Assembly: GCA_027343725.1 (NCBI GenBank)
Contig: DAHWKH010000149.1
Coordinates: 1-7,805, forward strand
Reading direction: 5' to 3'
Origin: Acidiferrobacteraceae bacterium
Lineage (GTDB): Bacteria; Pseudomonadota; Gammaproteobacteria; Acidiferrobacterales; Acidiferrobacteraceae
Length of the DNA stretch: 7,805 bases
The notes under the pieces are model-generated. The model was not told the DNA's origin and did no database searches. It was given only the letters and a program-made list of their open reading frames with translations. Shown piece by piece: positions 5,472-7,805 of the stretch. Position 1 is the first letter of the stretch, and every line of letters begins with the position of its first letter. The position numbers and the translations under genes are program-made.

Positions 5472-5499
5472 CCCCAGGCGGCCTCGCCGCCTGGGGTTT
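5472..5499 (+). terminator. Strong hairpin terminator between convergent genes
   Basis: CCCCAGGCGGC and GCCGCCTGGGG form a perfect 11-bp stem with a three-base loop, followed by GTTT on the plus strand. It lies 7 bp after the stop of the peptidoglycan-binding protein gene and just beyond the stop of the convergent exporter gene. The short T-tract favours the plus strand; the stem may also stop transcription from the right. Confidence 0.8.
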
Positions 5500-5510
5500 G
5501 GCCTGAGCCC

Positions 5511-7049
5511 TCAGGACTCGACGACCGGCAGCTCGGCGTGCTGGATCGCGGGCCTGCGCATGAGCAGGACGAGCGGCAACATGGCGATAAACCCCCAGAA
5601 GACCAGGACGAAGGCGTCGAGAATGCCGCGCATGGCCGCGTGTTGTCCGAGCGTGAAGCCGAGCATCTGCCAGGTGGCGGGTCCGGGCGGCGCGTGGAGG
5701 GCGTGATCATAGACGCCGAAAGCCGGGCGGTAGGGGTTGATATGGCCACCCATCTGGTTCCAGGCGACCTGGGTGTATTCGGTGATGATGGTGGTGATGA
5801 GCGCGATGCCGACCGAACCGCCGAGGTTGCGCATGAGATTGAAAAGCCCCGACCCCTCGGCGGTCTCGGCCTTGGTGAGCGTTGAGAAGGCGATCGTAAA
5901 GAGCGGGATCGAGATGAGGCCCAGCCCGAGACCGCGGATCACGCCGGGCCAGATCACCCAGCTCGGGCTGATGCCGAGGTTATAGGAGAGCGTGAACGAG
6001 GAGCCAAAGGCCCCGAGGATCACGCCCGTGATCGCGAGCGCGCGCGGATTGGCGCCGCGGTTCAGGAGGCGTCCGGCGGCCCACATGGAGACCATGGCGC
6101 CGAGGCCTTGCGGGGCCATGACCAGCCCCGAGGTCTGCGGCTCGTAACCCATGTGCTCCTGCAAAAAGATCGGCAGGATCACCATCACGCCGTAGAGCGC
6201 AAGCCCGAAGAGGCCGATACCGAGGCTGCCGAGGGCGAGCGCGCCGTTTTTCAGAAGCCGCAGGTTGACGATCGGGCGCTCGATGGTGAGCGAGCGCCAG
6301 ACGAACAAGACGAGGCTCGCAACCGCCATCACCGCGAGCAGGCGGATGCGCTGCGAACTGAACCAGTCGTCCTGATCGCCGAGACTCAGGACCAGCTGCA
6401 GGCAACCGAGACCCGTGGCCATGGCCGTGAACCCGAGCCAGTCGATCACGCGCGGGCGCGCGCTCTTCCCGGCCTCCGGGACATAGCGGACGAGGAGCGC
6501 GAGCGCCAGGAGCCCGACCGGGACGTTCACGTAAAAGCACCAGCGCCAACTCCAATCGTCGGTCAGGTAGCCGCCCAGGATCGGGCCGAGCACCGGCCCG
6601 AGCATGATGCCCATCCCGAGCGTTGCCATCGCCACCCCGCGCCGTTCCGGGGGGTAGCTCGAGACCAGGATCGACTGGCCGACGGGCACCATGGTGGCCC
6701 CCAACGCGCCCTGCAGGAAGCGCCAGACGACCATCTCGACGATGCTGTGGGACTGGCCGGCCATGGCCGACGCGAAAACGAAGCCGCCGACGCCCACGAG
6801 CATCAGCCGTTTTTGGCCGAAGCGCTCGACCAGAAGGCCCGTCAGGGGGGTGATGACGACCATCGCCAGCATGTAGCTCGTGAGCACCCAGCTCACTTGA
6901 TCGACGTTCGCGCGCAACCCGCCTTGCATATGCGGCAGGGCGACGTTCACGATCGTGGTGTCGAGCACGTTCATGACGATGCTCGCCATCACCGCGAATG
7001 TGATCGCGGCCCTGTTGAGGGCTTGGGGATTCTCGGCTGCCTCGGCCAC
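5511..7049 (-). CDS. DHA2-family (EmrB/QacA-type) major facilitator drug exporter
   Basis: This is a proton-coupled multidrug exporter of the 14-helix DHA2 family in the inner membrane. From the GTG start it has 512 residues, the length of E. coli EmrB. Family motifs are clear: LDTTIVNVALPHMQGGL (29-45, motif D1), WVLTSYMLAMVVITPLTGLL (54-73), VERFGQKRLM (74-83, motif A), RFLQGALGATMVPVGQSIL (110-128), GPVLGPILGGYLTDDWSWRW (151-170, motif C) and FYVNVPVG (172-179). GTG 7047-7049 is preceded by GGGAGGAGAC. An in-frame ATG at 7095-7097 would add 16 residues, but a promoter-like TATACAAT lies between the two starts and the extra residues look unlike coding sequence. No EmrA-type adaptor or outer-membrane gene is adjacent, so it acts alone or with distant partners. 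The substrate cannot be inferred. Confidence 0.95.
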   Translation of the reverse strand: MAEAAENPQALNRAAITFAVMASIVMNVLDTTIVNVALPHMQGGLRANVDQVSWVLTSYMLAMVVITPLTGLLVERFGQKRLMLVGVGGFVFASAMAGQSHSIVEMVVWRFLQGALGATMVPVGQSILVSSYPPERRGVAMATLGMGIMLGPVLGPILGGYLTDDWSWRWCFYVNVPVGLLALALLVRYVPEAGKSARPRVIDWLGFTAMATGLGCLQLVLSLGDQDDWFSSQRIRLLAVMAVASLVLFVWRSLTIERPIVNLRLLKNGALALGSLGIGLFGLALYGVMVILPIFLQEHMGYEPQTSGLVMAPQGLGAMVSMWAAGRLLNRGANPRALAITGVILGAFGSSFTLSYNLGISPSWVIWPGVIRGLGLGLISIPLFTIAFSTLTKAETAEGSGLFNLMRNLGGSVGIALITTIITEYTQVAWNQMGGHINPYRPAFGVYDHALHAPPGPATWQMLGFTLGQHAAMRGILDAFVLVFWGFIAMLPLVLLMRRPAIQHAELPVVES

Positions 7050-7052
7050 GTC

Positions 7053-7059
7053 TCCTCCC
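7053..7059 (-). promoter_or_regulatory. Ribosome binding site that decides the GTG start of the exporter
   Basis: On the minus strand GGGAGGA is followed by GAC and then GTG. A second AGGAGGG lies at 7064-7070. This strong site directly before GTG, and the absence of one before the upstream ATG at 7097, favour the GTG start. Confidence 0.65.
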
Positions 7060-7070
7060 GGATCCCTCCT

Positions 7071-7076
7071 ATTGTA
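7071..7076 (-). promoter_or_regulatory. Candidate -10 box of the exporter gene
   Basis: TACAAT (within TATACAAT on the minus strand) matches five of six -10 positions. No convincing -35 is found. If used, transcription would start near 7064, downstream of the ATG at 7097, giving a short leader before the GTG start. Confidence 0.35.
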
Positions 7077-7207
7077 TAAAGGGTCGGGGCCCGGCATAAG
7101 GGGGCTGGAGGCCCCCCTCGCCGCGGAACCCGGTTTTTGGCTAGACTGAGACTCATGAGAAGCCGCCGGCCCGGGATTCGGGAACGGGGCTCGGAGGGGG
7201 TGGACGA

Positions 7208-7666
7208 ATGGCAGAGAGTCGTGGTGTGCCGCCCCGCAGCTCCAGGTGGGTCGCGCTCCGGCGGCGTTTTGCGCGGATGCCGCATCGCTATGCCTTGGGG
7301 GTTACGTACTGGTTCGCGTTCGTTGCGACCGTATCCTTCGCGCTCTGGTACGGGCTGCACTCCTGGACGCGCTACCAGGACGATGCCCGTGCGCGCCTGC
7401 GATTGACGAGCGCGATGATCGCCGAGGAGGTCCGCGACGTGCTCGCGCGCGACGCCTCGCGCCTGGCCTTTCTCGCCCACGAGCTGCACGAGCTCCCGGT
7501 CGAGCGGCACCCGAACGCCGCGTATGCCCTGTTGCACGCCTACCGCGCCGTCTCCCCGGACATCGCAAGCGTGACGGTGATCGCGCCCGACGGGCGGGCG
7601 CTGGCCACCACCACAGTCCCAGCGGGTCACCCGTTACCGGATTTGGGTACCGATCCGGTGCTGCAA
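7208..7666 (+). pseudogene. N-terminus of a membrane sensor protein, interrupted by an IS256-family element
   Basis: The first 153 codons are intact. ATG 7208 has GGAGGGGG seven bases upstream. After a basic N-terminus, residues about 28-50 (ALGVTYWFAFVATVSFALWY core) form a membrane helix. The following extracytoplasmic part begins with a helical stretch RLTSAMIAEEVRDVLARDAS and contains ASVTVIAPDGRALATT, the strand-turn-strand pattern seen in Cache/PDC-type sensor domains of histidine kinases, diguanylate cyclases and chemoreceptors. At about 7666 the GC-rich host sequence gives way to AT-richer insertion-element DNA, and the frame ends nine codons later in the element (TGA 7694-7696). The output domain is not in this window, so kinase, GGDEF/EAL and chemoreceptor remain open. 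The gene is divergent from the exporter and is presumably inactive. Confidence 0.7.
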
Positions 7667-7805
7667 GAGTTATTGTCAAATCTGGTGTTTGGCTGAGTGA
7701 ATCAAGCGGCAGCCTGATCGACGTCTGTCACCTCGACACCATCTCTGAATTGGATTCCGGTTACCACCTTCGCCAGGTAATCGAAACCACGTAACCGTCT
7801 CCAGG
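7667..7805 (-). mobile_element. End of an IS256-family insertion sequence (runs off the right edge)
   Basis: The element carries the C-terminus of a mutator-type transposase on the minus strand and ends a short distance beyond its stop. The best boundary guess is GAGTTATTGTCAAATCTGG starting at 7667, where base composition changes and the host reading frame breaks. The terminal inverted repeat cannot be verified because the other end is outside the window. With the 8-9 bp target duplication usual for this family, TGCTGCAA (7659-7666) or one base more should recur at the far end. Confidence 0.7.
7702..7805 (-). CDS. IS256-family (mutator-type) transposase, C-terminal fragment
   Basis: Only the last 33 residues are visible. 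They read WRRLRGFDYLAKVVTGIQ, then FRDGVEVTDVDQAAA and a TGA stop. The W-R-R-L-x-G-x-x-x-L-x-K-V-x-x-G-[IV]-x-F-x-D-G-[IV]-E-V pattern is the typical C-terminus of IS256-family DDE transposases, which cut and paste the element through its terminal inverted repeats. The catalytic DDE residues lie upstream, beyond the right edge, so it cannot be said whether the enzyme is intact. Confidence 0.75.
   Translation of the reverse strand, partial: WRRLRGFDYLAKVVTGIQFRDGVEVTDVDQAAA

Noticed and set aside
1..7805. tRNA, rRNA or CRISPR array
   Set aside because: No cloverleaf, rRNA-like or regularly spaced repeat sequence was seen on either strand by reading; a covariance-model scan was not possible here.

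Overview
The window is GC-rich, densely coded bacterial chromosome. The gene content (a GlnK-type PII protein, Lgt, a PspF-like sigma-54 activator, an EmrB-type exporter) and the clear sigma-54 -24/-12 promoters fit a proteobacterium, most likely a GC-rich gamma- or betaproteobacterium. One secreted protein is very basic and almost free of acidic residues, which would suit an acidophile, but the window does not fix the genus.

Left part (1-1751, minus strand): the first 70 codons of a GlnK-like PII protein run off the left edge. It is preceded by a good sigma-54 promoter and a 21-codon ORF with a strong ribosome binding site, whose stop overlaps the glnK start (ATGA). Upstream lie a one-membrane-segment hypothetical gene and lgt (prolipoprotein diacylglyceryl transferase), 10 bp apart and probably cotranscribed.

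Middle (1752-4907): a 334-bp gene-free stretch with GC-rich inverted repeats is followed by an exported PhnD-type solute-binding protein (minus). Divergent from it is a stand-alone sigma-54 activator with AAA+ and Fis-type HTH domains and no sensory domain. Right after its stop come two inverted repeats that look like activator sites, then a consensus sigma-54 promoter, then a small exported DUF4168-like protein, closed by a textbook rho-independent terminator. Activator, sites, promoter and target look like one self-contained module.

Right part (4908-7805): a small exported peptidoglycan-binding-domain protein with its own TATAAT box and a strong hairpin terminator; convergent to it a 14-helix DHA2/EmrB-type drug exporter with a GTG start; divergent from that the N-terminus of a membrane sensor protein. 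The sensor is cut at about 7666 by an IS256-family element whose transposase C-terminus lies on the minus strand at the right edge.

Shared themes are sigma-54 control (two promoters and one activator) and the cell envelope (Lgt, peptidoglycan-binding protein, exported DUF4168-like protein, PspF-like regulator, exporter). The functional links between these genes are inferred, not shown.
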